64,000 bases of DNA, taken from contig NZ_CP022436.1 of NCBI RefSeq assembly GCF_002224285.1, positions 4,154,001-4,218,000 of the forward strand. The letters run 5' to 3'. Each line of letters starts with the position of its first letter. Position 1 is the first letter of the stretch. Positions 41,992 to 50,429 of this stretch are shown one piece after another. Source of the stretch: Arthrobacter sp. YN (lineage in GTDB: Bacteria > Actinomycetota > Actinomycetes > Actinomycetales > Micrococcaceae). The notes beneath the pieces are model-generated. The model did not search any database. It saw nothing but the letters and a program-made list of their open reading frames with translations, and had not been told where the DNA came from. The position numbers and the translations under genes were made by a program.

Positions 41992-43616
41992 GCACCTCAA
42001 TCGTCACCGCGCCCGAACAACTCAAGGCAAGCTACGACGTCGTGATCATGGGCAGTGGCGCCGCCGGACTGGTGGCCGCCGTCCGTGCTGCCGATGCCGG
42101 ACTGAGCGTCCTGGTGGTGGAGAAGGCGCCGCTGCTGGGCGGCACCACGGCTGCCGGTGGCGGCGTGATGTGGGCACCGAACAACCACCTCGCCAAGGCT
42201 GCCGGGTACCAGGACAGCCATGCCGACGGCGTCGCTTACCTCACGGAGGCAGCCGGCCACGTGATGACGGCCCAGGAAATCGAGTGGTACGTCGCCACTG
42301 CGCCGCGGGCTGTGGACTTCCTGAACCGGAACACCAAAGTGTCCATGGTTCCCATTGCCCGCCCGGATTACCACATGGAATGGAAAGGATCCGCGGACGG
42401 CGGCCGCGGCCTGGACAACAACGCCTTCGATCCCCAGGACTACCCCGGCCTTTCGGGACTGATCCGGCCGTCGTCGTACTTCCCGCTGCTCACCATGACC
42501 GAACGCGATGAACTCAACGGCCGCGCCGCTGATCCGTTGCTGCTGGAACGCCGGGCGTCCACCGGGATCCGGACCATGGGCGGCGCCTTGGTCGGGAGCC
42601 TGATCGCGAGCGCTGTGGACCGCGGCGTGCACCTTGTGGTGTCCAGTCCGGTGGAGGACTTGTCACCGTCAGGTGCCGGGTGGATGGTGCGTCTCGGTGG
42701 CGTTTCTGCCGACGCGACCGTGGCCGCGACCGCCGTCGTGCTTGCCTCTGGTGGTTTCGAATGGAATCCGCGGCTTCGCAGCGCGTTCTTGCCGTATCAG
42801 GTGACGCCCATCAGCGCCCCGTCCAACGAGGGCGACGGCTTGGAACTCGGGCTCAAGGCCGGCGCGGCTGTTGAGGACATGACGGCAGTGTGGGGCGTTC
42901 CGGTGATTTCGACGGCGGCCCATCAGTACGACGGTCAGCAGTCGGGGCGTATGGGAAACGTGGAGATGACGTTGCCGGGATCCATCACCGTGAACAGCGA
43001 CGGCAAGCGTTTCGTCAACGAGGCGCTCAACTATCACGACGCCAGCAGGGTCTTCGCCTCGATCAACCCGCATACGGGCAGGCAACAGAACAACCCGGCG
43101 TGGTTGGTTTTTGATTCCGCCTATGTGGCCAAATACCCGGTAGCGGGCTCCTCACCGGGCGAACCTGCAGAGTGGATGGTGTCCGCGCCCAGCCTGGAAC
43201 TCCTGGCCAAGGAGGTGGGCATCAATCCAGCCGGTCTCGATGCCACGGTGTCCCGGTTCAACGCCGACGCGCTTCTCGGCGTGGACACGGAATTCGGCCG
43301 GGGCGCCACTGCCCAGGACCGATTCCTGGGCGATGCCGGGAACACCCCCAATCCTTGTCTGGCGCCCTTGCTGGTTCCACCGTTTTACGCGGTTCCCATC
43401 CGGGCAGGCGTACTCGGCACGTCGGGCGGGTTGGCTACGGACTTCAGTGGTCGCGTCTTGGACCATCGGCAGCAGGCCATTCCGGGACTTTATGCGGCGG
43501 GCAACGTCTCGGCCGGGGTCTTCCGCAACAACTACCCCGGTGGCGGTGCCACCCTTGGTTCCGCGATCACCCGTGCCTTCGCTGTTGGGGAAGATCTCGC
43601 GGCCCGGCTGAAGTAG
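41988..43616 (+). CDS. FAD-dependent KstD/fumarate-reductase-like dehydrogenase 2
   Basis: 542 residues. VVIMGSGAAGLVAAVRAADA is the FAD motif, followed by VEKAPLLGGTTAAGGGVMW; SDGKRFVNEALNYHD and the C-terminal LYAAGNVSAGVFRNNYPGGG plus ATLGSAITRAFAVGEDLA match the KstD/fumarate reductase family. It shares general motifs with the flavoprotein at 31038-32819, but the sequences differ enough to suggest separate substrates or steps. ATG at 41988 overlaps the dehydrogenase stop. It is last in the YciI-dehydrogenase operon. Steroid or fumarate activity should not be assumed. Confidence 0.87.
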   Translation: MSTSIVTAPEQLKASYDVVIMGSGAAGLVAAVRAADAGLSVLVVEKAPLLGGTTAAGGGVMWAPNNHLAKAAGYQDSHADGVAYLTEAAGHVMTAQEIEWYVATAPRAVDFLNRNTKVSMVPIARPDYHMEWKGSADGGRGLDNNAFDPQDYPGLSGLIRPSSYFPLLTMTERDELNGRAADPLLLERRASTGIRTMGGALVGSLIASAVDRGVHLVVSSPVEDLSPSGAGWMVRLGGVSADATVAATAVVLASGGFEWNPRLRSAFLPYQVTPISAPSNEGDGLELGLKAGAAVEDMTAVWGVPVISTAAHQYDGQQSGRMGNVEMTLPGSITVNSDGKRFVNEALNYHDASRVFASINPHTGRQQNNPAWLVFDSAYVAKYPVAGSSPGEPAEWMVSAPSLELLAKEVGINPAGLDATVSRFNADALLGVDTEFGRGATAQDRFLGDAGNTPNPCLAPLLVPPFYAVPIRAGVLGTSGGLATDFSGRVLDHRQQAIPGLYAAGNVSAGVFRNNYPGGGATLGSAITRAFAVGEDLAARLK

Positions 43617-43759
43617 CCGACCATTGGGGGGACGGAAACGCTCGACGGCGACGATCGCCGTCGGGCGTTTGCGTTGGTCCGGTGCGGCCAACTATGCCAA
43701 ACGACTCCGATAGAATTCGCGGGGGCCACGGTGGCCACATTCTCCATGGGGGTATACGG

Positions 43760-45865
43760 ATGCATCTGTTTGGGACTTCGGCACGCGCCGGTCTGGCCAT
43801 GGCGGTCGTTGTAAGTGCAGCAACTCTAGGACTTGCTGCACCAGCAACTGCAGCCGTCCCCATCATGGATGTTGCTACAGGGGATGGCCCGGAACGTCTC
43901 GCTATTAACGAGGCGACGAACAAGATTTACGTGGCCAACCGCAACAGTGACACGCTCACTGTTATCGACGGATCCACCAACCAGACCAGCACGATGAAGG
44001 TGGGTGCTGCGCCATACGACGTGGCAGTCAACCAATTGACCAACAAGGTCTATGCGGCGAACTTTGGCGACGACACAGTTTCCATAGCGGACGTCGCCAC
44101 AGGCGCCATTTCAACCATCAGCGTGGATTCTCCGTACCGACTGGCCGTTAATGAGAAGACCAACAAGGTCTACGTGGCCAACTACCAGAAGCCGAATGTC
44201 ACGGTCATCGACGGCGCTACAGGAGCCACCACAGTCATTCCGACGGCACTGGGACCCGCAAATATCGCCGTCAATGAGACAACCAACAAGATCTATGTTG
44301 CAAACTTTGGCGTAGCTGACGGCAAGTCCGCCACTGTCATTGATGGAGCCACCAACACAGCTTCCAACATTCCGCTGCCCGGGAGCCATGCCCCGGAACT
44401 CATCGCCGTCAACGAACGCGCCAACAAGATTTACATTGCGAGCGCCGCGGGTCCAGTCGCCGTGGTAGATGGTGTGACGAACGTTCCTACGAACATGGAG
44501 CTCTACCGCATCGGCTTCGGCCTGGCGGTCAATGAGACTACCGGCAAGGCATACGCCTCTACCGCGCATATTGACAGCCTTATGGTGATCGACGGTGCTA
44601 CGGACCAAAAGTCTTACGTGAAGCTTCCGACTGCAACGTATGCACTTGCTGTAGATGAAAAACGAAACAAGGTCTACGGAGCCGAAAGTTCCGCGGGCCT
44701 GACTGTACTGGACGGTGAGTCAGGGAACATAAGTCGGGTAAGAACCGGGTATTCCCCCAAGCAGATTGCCGTTAACGAGACCACCGGGCGCGTCTATGTT
44801 GCGAACAGCACCAGCGACACGGTCACTGTAATTGACGGCAATGACGCCGCACCAAAGTTCACGTCAGCGGCACCTCCAAGCGGTGGAACCGTGGGAGTGC
44901 CATTTTCCTTCACGTTTAAAGCCAGTGGATCCCCGGCTCCCCAGTACACCGTCGCCGGCGGATCACTGCCCTCAGGGCTGAAACTCAACGACGAGACAGG
45001 CGAGCTGAGCGGGACGCCGGACCTGCCGGGAACTTACTCCTTCCAGATTTCGGCGTCCAACGGTGTCGATCCCGCAGCCACCACAAAGAGCATCACGCTC
45101 ACCACCGGACGAGCCAAGAACGATTTCAACAGCGACCGGAAGGCTGATGTCCTTGTCCGCCAGAGTAGCGGCGACCTGTCCCTCTACAGCGGAAATGGCT
45201 CTGGGGGCTGGTCGTGGGATTTCCGGACGGTTGGCTACGGCTGGAACGCCATGTCGGCAATCAACAGCGGCGACTTCACTGCGGATGGGAATGCCGACAT
45301 TCTGGCGCGCGACTCGTCCGGAACCTTGTGGATTTATCCCGGTGATGGAAAGGGTGGCTGGGCCACAAGAGTACAGATCGGTCCCGGGTGGAATGGCATG
45401 ACCACCATCCTCGCTCCGGGCGACTTTGACCGACAACACGGTGAGGACATCCTCGCTAAGGATGGTGGGGGAAATCTGTGGATCTATTCCCGCTTCTCCC
45501 CCGATTCGTGGTTGACCCCTGTACAAATCGGTTCGGGATGGAACAGCATGACAGCAATCGTGGCACCGGGGGACTTCAACGGAGACGCCAATTCGGATCT
45601 ACTGGGCCGGGACTCTGCCGGCAATCTGTGGCTGTACCCGGGCAATGGGTTCGTGGGATGGCATGCCCGCGTGCTGATCGGATCAGGATGGAACGGAATG
45701 ACGTCCATCCTGGGGGCCGGCGACTTCAACGGCGACGGAACAGCCGACGTCCACGCTGTCGATGGCGGTGGAACCCTGTGGCTCTACCCCGGCAACGGAA
45801 AAGGTGGTTGGCTTCCCCGAGTACACCTGGGATCGGGATGGAACGCCGTGACGGCGATCAGCTAA
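43760..45865 (+). CDS. Secreted YVTN beta-propeller/Ig-like/FG-GAP repeat protein 1
   Basis: 701 residues. A signal peptide (MHLFGTSARAGLAMAVVVSA to AAPATA) precedes about nine propeller blades of the pattern LAVNETTNKIYVANxxxxTVTVIDG to about residue 370. A putative-Ig (He_PIG) domain follows: PPSGGTVGVPFSFTFKASGS and LPSGLKLNDETGELSGTPDL. The C-terminal 250 residues are five FG-GAP/VCBS-type repeats with GDFNGDGTADVHAVDGGGTL and WLYPGNGKGGW, calcium-binding in integrin-like proteins. GGGGG eight bases before the ATG at 43760 supports the start. No anchor is seen, so it is probably released or held non-covalently. A paralogue lies at 52994-55149. Confidence 0.85.
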   Translation: MHLFGTSARAGLAMAVVVSAATLGLAAPATAAVPIMDVATGDGPERLAINEATNKIYVANRNSDTLTVIDGSTNQTSTMKVGAAPYDVAVNQLTNKVYAANFGDDTVSIADVATGAISTISVDSPYRLAVNEKTNKVYVANYQKPNVTVIDGATGATTVIPTALGPANIAVNETTNKIYVANFGVADGKSATVIDGATNTASNIPLPGSHAPELIAVNERANKIYIASAAGPVAVVDGVTNVPTNMELYRIGFGLAVNETTGKAYASTAHIDSLMVIDGATDQKSYVKLPTATYALAVDEKRNKVYGAESSAGLTVLDGESGNISRVRTGYSPKQIAVNETTGRVYVANSTSDTVTVIDGNDAAPKFTSAAPPSGGTVGVPFSFTFKASGSPAPQYTVAGGSLPSGLKLNDETGELSGTPDLPGTYSFQISASNGVDPAATTKSITLTTGRAKNDFNSDRKADVLVRQSSGDLSLYSGNGSGGWSWDFRTVGYGWNAMSAINSGDFTADGNADILARDSSGTLWIYPGDGKGGWATRVQIGPGWNGMTTILAPGDFDRQHGEDILAKDGGGNLWIYSRFSPDSWLTPVQIGSGWNSMTAIVAPGDFNGDANSDLLGRDSAGNLWLYPGNGFVGWHARVLIGSGWNGMTSILGAGDFNGDGTADVHAVDGGGTLWLYPGNGKGGWLPRVHLGSGWNAVTAIS

Positions 45866-45940
45866 CCTGCACGTTGCGAGGCCCGCTCTACACCCAATAC
45901 CCACGCCAAACCCTGCAGGGCGGGCCCCACAACGGATGGG

Positions 45941-46672
45941 CTAGCGGGCGTAGAGTTCCGTGAAGTTCCTGAGCACCCGCATGGGCTCCGTCACGGATGA
46001 TTCAAGGGCGGCGGCGATGAGTTCGTCGGCCTCGTGGGGCGGGAAATAGCCTGCGTTCTTGTAGATGTTGATGCGCGTGATCAGGCCATCGGCATCCAGT
46101 TCCGGGTGGAATTGCGTGGCGTAGAGGTTGTTCTTGATCCGGAACATGTGCACCGGGCAGGCCGCTGAACTGGCTAACAACACGGCGTGTTCGGGAAGCT
46201 CGCTGCACGCTTCCTTGTGACCCACAAAAGCGTCGAAGGTGTGCGGGACACCCCGAAGCATGGGGTCACGTTCCCCGTTGGCGGTGAGCGTGATCTCCGT
46301 GTGCCCCACAGGCTCGCCGAAGCGACGGTCAATCGTGGCCCCCTGGTGAACACCCAGGGTCCCGACGCCGTAGCAGGCGCCCAGGAACGGGAAGTCCTCG
46401 GCCACTATCCGGTCCAGAAGTGATGAGAGTTCCGTCTCAACCCGGATCTGGTCCGAGCTCTTCTCCTCCACAGGATCGCTGGACGTATATGGGCTGCCGC
46501 CAACAATCACCCCGGAATAGTCCGACAGATCAAGTGCCGGCAAAGGCCCGGATTCCAGCCGGATACGGACCAATTCTTCCGGTTTCAGGCCGCAGTAGCG
46601 AAGGTAGGCCTGGTATTCGTCATCGGCTGCTGCGTCTTCGGCACGGGTGGCCAGCAAAAGGAAGGGCTTCAC
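45941..46672 (-). CDS. Class I glutamine amidotransferase-like protein
   Basis: 243 residues. LGACYGVGTLGVHQGATIDR contains the nucleophilic cysteine in a G-x-C-Y-G elbow, and ATQFHPELDADGL holds the catalytic histidine and glutamate. The protein is a free-standing GuaA-type amidotransferase domain, annotated in many genomes as GMP-synthase-like, whose partner is not adjacent. VGGSPYTSSDP near residue 58 is the usual oxyanion-hole strand. It lies alone, convergent with the first propeller protein gene. The natural amide acceptor is unknown. Confidence 0.88.
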   Translation of the reverse strand: MKPFLLLATRAEDAAADDEYQAYLRYCGLKPEELVRIRLESGPLPALDLSDYSGVIVGGSPYTSSDPVEEKSSDQIRVETELSSLLDRIVAEDFPFLGACYGVGTLGVHQGATIDRRFGEPVGHTEITLTANGERDPMLRGVPHTFDAFVGHKEACSELPEHAVLLASSAACPVHMFRIKNNLYATQFHPELDADGLITRINIYKNAGYFPPHEADELIAAALESSVTEPMRVLRNFTELYAR

Positions 46673-46821
46673 AGGCCCAGTCTGCGCGAGGAATGCCTGA
46701 CGAACAAAGTGTGTTGGCCCGGAGGGGGTTTCTGACAGAGACTCCCTTGCATCGCCGTGGCTGCATACCGTTGGTAGGGACCCCCATGAAACAACACTGA
46801 CTCATTTCTGAGGAGCAATCT

Positions 46822-48063
46822 TTGAAGCAGGACCCTTTGGTCGTCGGCACGCAATCGCCCAGGGCGTCAATTGCTGCACCGCAGCTCCCCAAGAAGATCC
46901 CGTGGGGTGGCCTTCTGGTTCTGGCGGCGGCAGGGTTCACGGCTGTGACCACAGAACTCCTGCCCTCCGGTCTGCTCCCCCAAATCAGCCGCGACCTCGG
47001 AGTGGACGAGTCGGCGGTGGGTTCACTGACCGCGGTCTACGCTGCCATCATCGTATTCACGGCCCTCCCGTTGTCCCGGTTCCTGGCCGGGAGGCTTCCG
47101 CGGAAGACCCTGCTCATTGCCACTGTGCTGGCCTTTGCCCTCAGCAACGTGCTCCTCGCTTTCAGTCCCTCCTTGGGTTGGGCGATCGGGGCGAGGCTCC
47201 TTGGCGGCATCGCCCACGGCATGCTGTGGTCCAGCATGGCACCGTATGTGGCCCGCATCGTCCCCGCACATTCCGTGGGCAAAGCCATGGCTGTGGTCTT
47301 CAGCGGCAACAGCATCGCGTTGGCCGTCGGCGCTCCGATCGGGACGTTGATGGGTTCGCTCATGACCTGGCGGGCCTCGTTCCTGGTCCTGGCCGGGGTT
47401 GGCGTCCTGCTGGCAGTGTTGGCTTTCTGGCTGCTCCCCGGCGCCCATGACCAAGCCAGCCAGAAGACCCCATCCCTCCGGGCAGCCATGAAACTGCCCG
47501 GCGTCATCGCCATCGCCATCGCATGGCCGCTCCTGCTGCTGGCCCACTTCACACTTTTCACCTACGTTGCCCCCTTCCTCCTCGCCTCCGGACTGCCGGA
47601 ATCCGCTACGAGCCTGTCCCTCTCCGTGGTGGGCATCGCCAGCCTGGTGGGTATCTGGATTGCCGGCATGACCGCGGACTCCCGCCCGCGCACCTCGGTG
47701 ATTGCCGCCGTCGGACTCTTGACCCTTGCATTCGCCCTGCTGCCCGCGCTGGGCGGCACCTGGGTGGGCGCGTTTGGGCTGATGACGCTCTGGGGCATCG
47801 CGTTCGGCGCGGTGGGCATCTACAACCAGGCGGCGATTCTCCGTGCAGGCGGTGAGCACAAGGATGCTGCCAACGGCCTGACCGTTGTGACCATCCAACT
47901 GGGCATCGCCGTCGGTGCCGTGTATGGGGCGTTTGCCCTCACCACCGTGGGCGCGCAACTGGTGCCGTTGGCGGCCGCGGTTCCCACGGCGATTGCGCTG
48001 GTGATCATCGTTGCCAGCCGTCGCGGCGGTTACCCTGCCGGGGGGCGCGAGAACCGCCGTTAA
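46822..48063 (+). CDS. MFS transporter, DHA1/arabinose-efflux type
   Basis: 413 residues, 12 predicted helices, starting at TTG with GAGGAG six bases upstream. GFTAVTTELLPSGLLPQISR contains the TE-x-x-P-x-G-x-L-P pattern of the sugar-efflux AraJ/YdhP-like group, and RFLAGRLPRKTLLIATVLAF is the loop 2-3 motif; LLGGIAHGMLWSSMAPYVAR covers helix 4-5. It would export a sugar or drug-like compound. The gene is 149 bases from the divergent amidotransferase gene and 169 bases before amt, with no clear operon. Confidence 0.9.
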   Translation: MKQDPLVVGTQSPRASIAAPQLPKKIPWGGLLVLAAAGFTAVTTELLPSGLLPQISRDLGVDESAVGSLTAVYAAIIVFTALPLSRFLAGRLPRKTLLIATVLAFALSNVLLAFSPSLGWAIGARLLGGIAHGMLWSSMAPYVARIVPAHSVGKAMAVVFSGNSIALAVGAPIGTLMGSLMTWRASFLVLAGVGVLLAVLAFWLLPGAHDQASQKTPSLRAAMKLPGVIAIAIAWPLLLLAHFTLFTYVAPFLLASGLPESATSLSLSVVGIASLVGIWIAGMTADSRPRTSVIAAVGLLTLAFALLPALGGTWVGAFGLMTLWGIAFGAVGIYNQAAILRAGGEHKDAANGLTVVTIQLGIAVGAVYGAFALTTVGAQLVPLAAAVPTAIALVIIVASRRGGYPAGGRENRR

Positions 48064-48070
48064 CATTCCC

Positions 48071-48150
48071 GAAACACGCCAGTGACGTGATCTTCACGAG
48101 CGGTGGATTTCTGTAACTTACCTGCAACTTAGCTCTTCTGAGTCGGAAAC
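48071..48150 (+). promoter_or_regulatory. GlnR-like boxes upstream of amt
   Basis: GTAAC (48113-48117), six bases, GCAAC (48124-48128) fits the actinobacterial GlnR pattern GTnAC-n6-GnAAC, and GAAAC follows at 48146-48150. A second, inverted pair GAAAC-n6-GTGAC is at 48071-48086. The position, 83-160 bases before the amt start, is that of known nitrogen-control sites. GlnR binding is inference. Confidence 0.55.
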
Positions 48151-48232
48151 ATAGCTCACCGAACATTGATCGGGGGTTGGTGTGGGCCGTGCAACCACGG
48201 CCCCGTTTCGGACAAGCTTGAAGGGAACGCAG

Positions 48233-49546
48233 GTGGAGATCTCTGCGCAACACGTCTGGCTGATGTTGTCATCGGCAATGGTGCTTTTCATGACCCCGGG
48301 CCTCGGCCTGTTCTACGGCGGCATGACCCGCGCCAAGGCAGCTCTGAACATGATCATGATGAGCTTCATCTCGGCGGGCATCGTTGGTGTTGTCTGGGTC
48401 CTGTGGGGCTACTCGATGACCACCGGCGACGGCTTCCTCGGCCTGTTCGGCAACCCGTTCGCACACTTCGGCCTGCAGGACCTCATGGGGTCACCGGACC
48501 TCATCAAGGCAGGCTTCGCTGCGACGTTCGCCATCATCACCGTGGCCCTCATCAGCGGTGCCATCGCCGACCGTGCCAAATTCGGCGCCTGGGCTTTGTT
48601 CGTACCGATCTGGGTGACGGTGGTTTACTGCCCGCTTGCTTACATGATCTGGGGCGGTGGCCTCATGAGTGCAGGGGGCGCCCTCACCCAGATCTTCGGC
48701 CAGGTCATCGACTTCGCTGGTGGCGCAGTGGTTGAGGTCAGCTCCGGAACCGCCGCTTTCGTCCTCGCCTTGATCGTGGGAAAGCGTCACGGATTCGCCA
48801 AAGACCCCAACCACCGCCCACATAACGTGCCGTTCATCATGATCGGCGCAGCCATCCTCTGGTTCGGCTGGTTCGGATTCAACGGCGGCGCAGCCGCCAC
48901 GGTGGAGCAGGCAGGCCTCATCTGGGTCAACACCCTGGTCACCCCGGCCGCGGCCATGCTGAGCTGGCTGGTGGTGGAGAAGGTCCGTCACGGTCACCCC
49001 ACTTCCTTGGGCGCAGCGTCCGGCGTGGTGGCCGGCCTTGTAGCCATCACCCCGTCCTGCGCCAACATCACCCCGCTCGCAGCTCTCGGCCTGGGTTTGG
49101 TGGCCGGCGCTGCCTGCGCAGTGTTCGTTGACCTGAAGTACAAGTTTGGCTTCGACGACTCCCTCGATGTTGTGGGCGTGCACTTCGGGGCCGGCGTCAT
49201 CGGCACGATCTCCCTCGGCTTCATCGCCTTCCCCACCGAGGGGACGGCCGGCGGCCTCCTCTACGGCGGCGGCCCCCAGCAGTTGATCGCGCAGACCGTG
49301 GCCGTCTTGGTCACCATGGCGCTCTCGGGCCTGGGCACGCTCATCATTGGCCGGGCCATCCACAAGACCATCGGCTTCCGCGTTGCCCACGAGCACGAAA
49401 TCACGGGTGTTGACCTCACGCAGCACGCCGAGTCCGCCTACGAGTTCGGCCTCACCGCCCACGGCCACTTCCGTCAGCAGCAGGCGCACCTGTCTTCTTT
49501 GATCAGGCGGAAGCCCGAAGAGGCCAAGGAAGACAGCTTCGCCTAA
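48233..49546 (+). CDS. amt: Ammonium transporter Amt
   Basis: 437 residues, 11 transmembrane segments, trimeric ammonium channel/transporter of the inner membrane. MLSSAMVLFMTPGLGLFYGG is the first signature helix, WVLWGYSMTTGDGFLG and DFAGGAVVEVSSGTAAFVLA follow, and VVGVHFGAGVIGTISLGFIA carries one of the twin pore histidines. GTG at 48233 with AAGGGA eight bases upstream is the preferred start; GTG 48182 would add a non-homologous stretch. No glnK or glnD follows before the terminator-like family 1 repeat at 49576. GlnR-like boxes upstream suggest nitrogen control. Confidence 0.95.
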   Translation: MEISAQHVWLMLSSAMVLFMTPGLGLFYGGMTRAKAALNMIMMSFISAGIVGVVWVLWGYSMTTGDGFLGLFGNPFAHFGLQDLMGSPDLIKAGFAATFAIITVALISGAIADRAKFGAWALFVPIWVTVVYCPLAYMIWGGGLMSAGGALTQIFGQVIDFAGGAVVEVSSGTAAFVLALIVGKRHGFAKDPNHRPHNVPFIMIGAAILWFGWFGFNGGAAATVEQAGLIWVNTLVTPAAAMLSWLVVEKVRHGHPTSLGAASGVVAGLVAITPSCANITPLAALGLGLVAGAACAVFVDLKYKFGFDDSLDVVGVHFGAGVIGTISLGFIAFPTEGTAGGLLYGGGPQQLIAQTVAVLVTMALSGLGTLIIGRAIHKTIGFRVAHEHEITGVDLTQHAESAYEFGLTAHGHFRQQQAHLSSLIRRKPEEAKEDSFA

Positions 49547-49575
49547 CGGCACCCTCACCAAACAGCGCCCGCCCA

Positions 49576-49641
49576 CCCAAGTAAGTGACAGCAAACGCAC
49601 CACTGAGGGCTGATTGGGACGTTTGCTGTTACCTAGTTGGG
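49576..49641. repeat. Interspersed palindromic repeat, family 1, copy C
   Basis: CCCAAGTAAGTGACAGC and GACGTTTGCTGTTACC plus TAGTTGGG are the arms, with ACTGAGGGCTGATTGG between them. It fills the gap between the convergent ends of amt and the DUF1992 gene, directly abutting the latter's stop, as copy A does for the xanthine dehydrogenase gene. Confidence 0.87.
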
Positions 49642-50238
49642 CTAGCCGGAGCCGTTCCAGATCCGCTGCCACCACGTCCGCTTGCCCGGCGGTTCGGCCT
49701 CCGGCTCCGGCGAAGCTGCGGCAGCCCTGCGTTCCCGCCACTTTTCCAGTTCAGTGTTCACGTCGCGGAGCTTGGTGATCACCGGCGGGCCGCCCTGAAG
49801 TTGCCGGCGGGCTTCGATCACGCGTTTGTTGAAGTCCTCAAGGATGTCCCGCACTTGTTTGTCCGTGTACTGCTGGTCCAGCTTGGCGTCGAGCTCGGAG
49901 TCCTCGATCCGGAGCAGAATGGCCGGCGGACCGATCCCGCTGAGGCGTTCGCGTTGGATGAGGCCTTTAACCCACCAGTCGGGATCATAGTGCTCTCCCA
50001 GCCCGGGGATTGGTTTGCCGGCGTACTTGAGGTTGTCGAACTTGCCCTGGTTCATGGCTTCCCGGATGAGGTACTCAACCCGGGCGGCGTCATCCACCTT
50101 GCGGCGTTTCTCCCGTTCCTCGGCGTCGGCGGCCTCGAGCTCTGCATCTTCCTCTGCGTTGCCGCCCCATGACCGGACGGCCCGCAGTTCGGCTCCTCGC
50201 TCAAGCCTGCGCCTGAAGACGTTATTCTCGGCGTTCAC
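49642..50238 (-). CDS. DUF1992 (DnaJ-homologue C28-type) protein
   Basis: 198 residues starting at GTG with AGGAGG nine bases upstream. The DUF1992 domain is clear: YLIREAMNQGKFDNLKYAGK then PIPGLGEHYDPDWWVKGLIQ and RERLSGIGPPAILLRIEDSE. The first 60 residues are highly charged (Arg/Glu/Asp-rich, probably coiled coil) and the C-terminus ends with a Trp-rich TWWQRIWNGSG. Bacterial members are of unknown function; the eukaryotic DNAJC28 carries the same domain without needing the J domain. It is convergent with amt. Confidence 0.88.
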   Translation of the reverse strand: MNAENNVFRRRLERGAELRAVRSWGGNAEEDAELEAADAEEREKRRKVDDAARVEYLIREAMNQGKFDNLKYAGKPIPGLGEHYDPDWWVKGLIQRERLSGIGPPAILLRIEDSELDAKLDQQYTDKQVRDILEDFNKRVIEARRQLQGGPPVITKLRDVNTELEKWRERRAAAASPEPEAEPPGKRTWWQRIWNGSG

Positions 50239-50354
50239 GTCCTGCCACCTCCTCGCACGGCAGCCCTCGCCTGCCGGACATCGTGCTTCCAGTATTCCGC
50301 ACGTCGGCTTGGTTAATGGAGGCACCCCCACCACCAACTTTGAAACCGCGACGA

Positions 50355-50388
50355 CCCCCGACACACCGCCAACAGGGCGTGTCGGGGG
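50355..50388. terminator. Hairpin between DUF1992 and SulP genes
   Basis: CCCCCGACAC (50355-50364) pairs with GTGTCGGGGG (50379-50388). Outside it CCACCAACTTTG (about 50331-50342) faces CAAAGTGGGTGG (50401-50412) in an imperfect second stem. There is no T-run. It probably ends the SulP-carbonic anhydrase transcript on the minus strand. Confidence 0.6.
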
Positions 50389-50429
50389 CCGTCCGGAGCC
50401 CAAAGTGGGTGGTAGCGGTCCGGCTGGAA

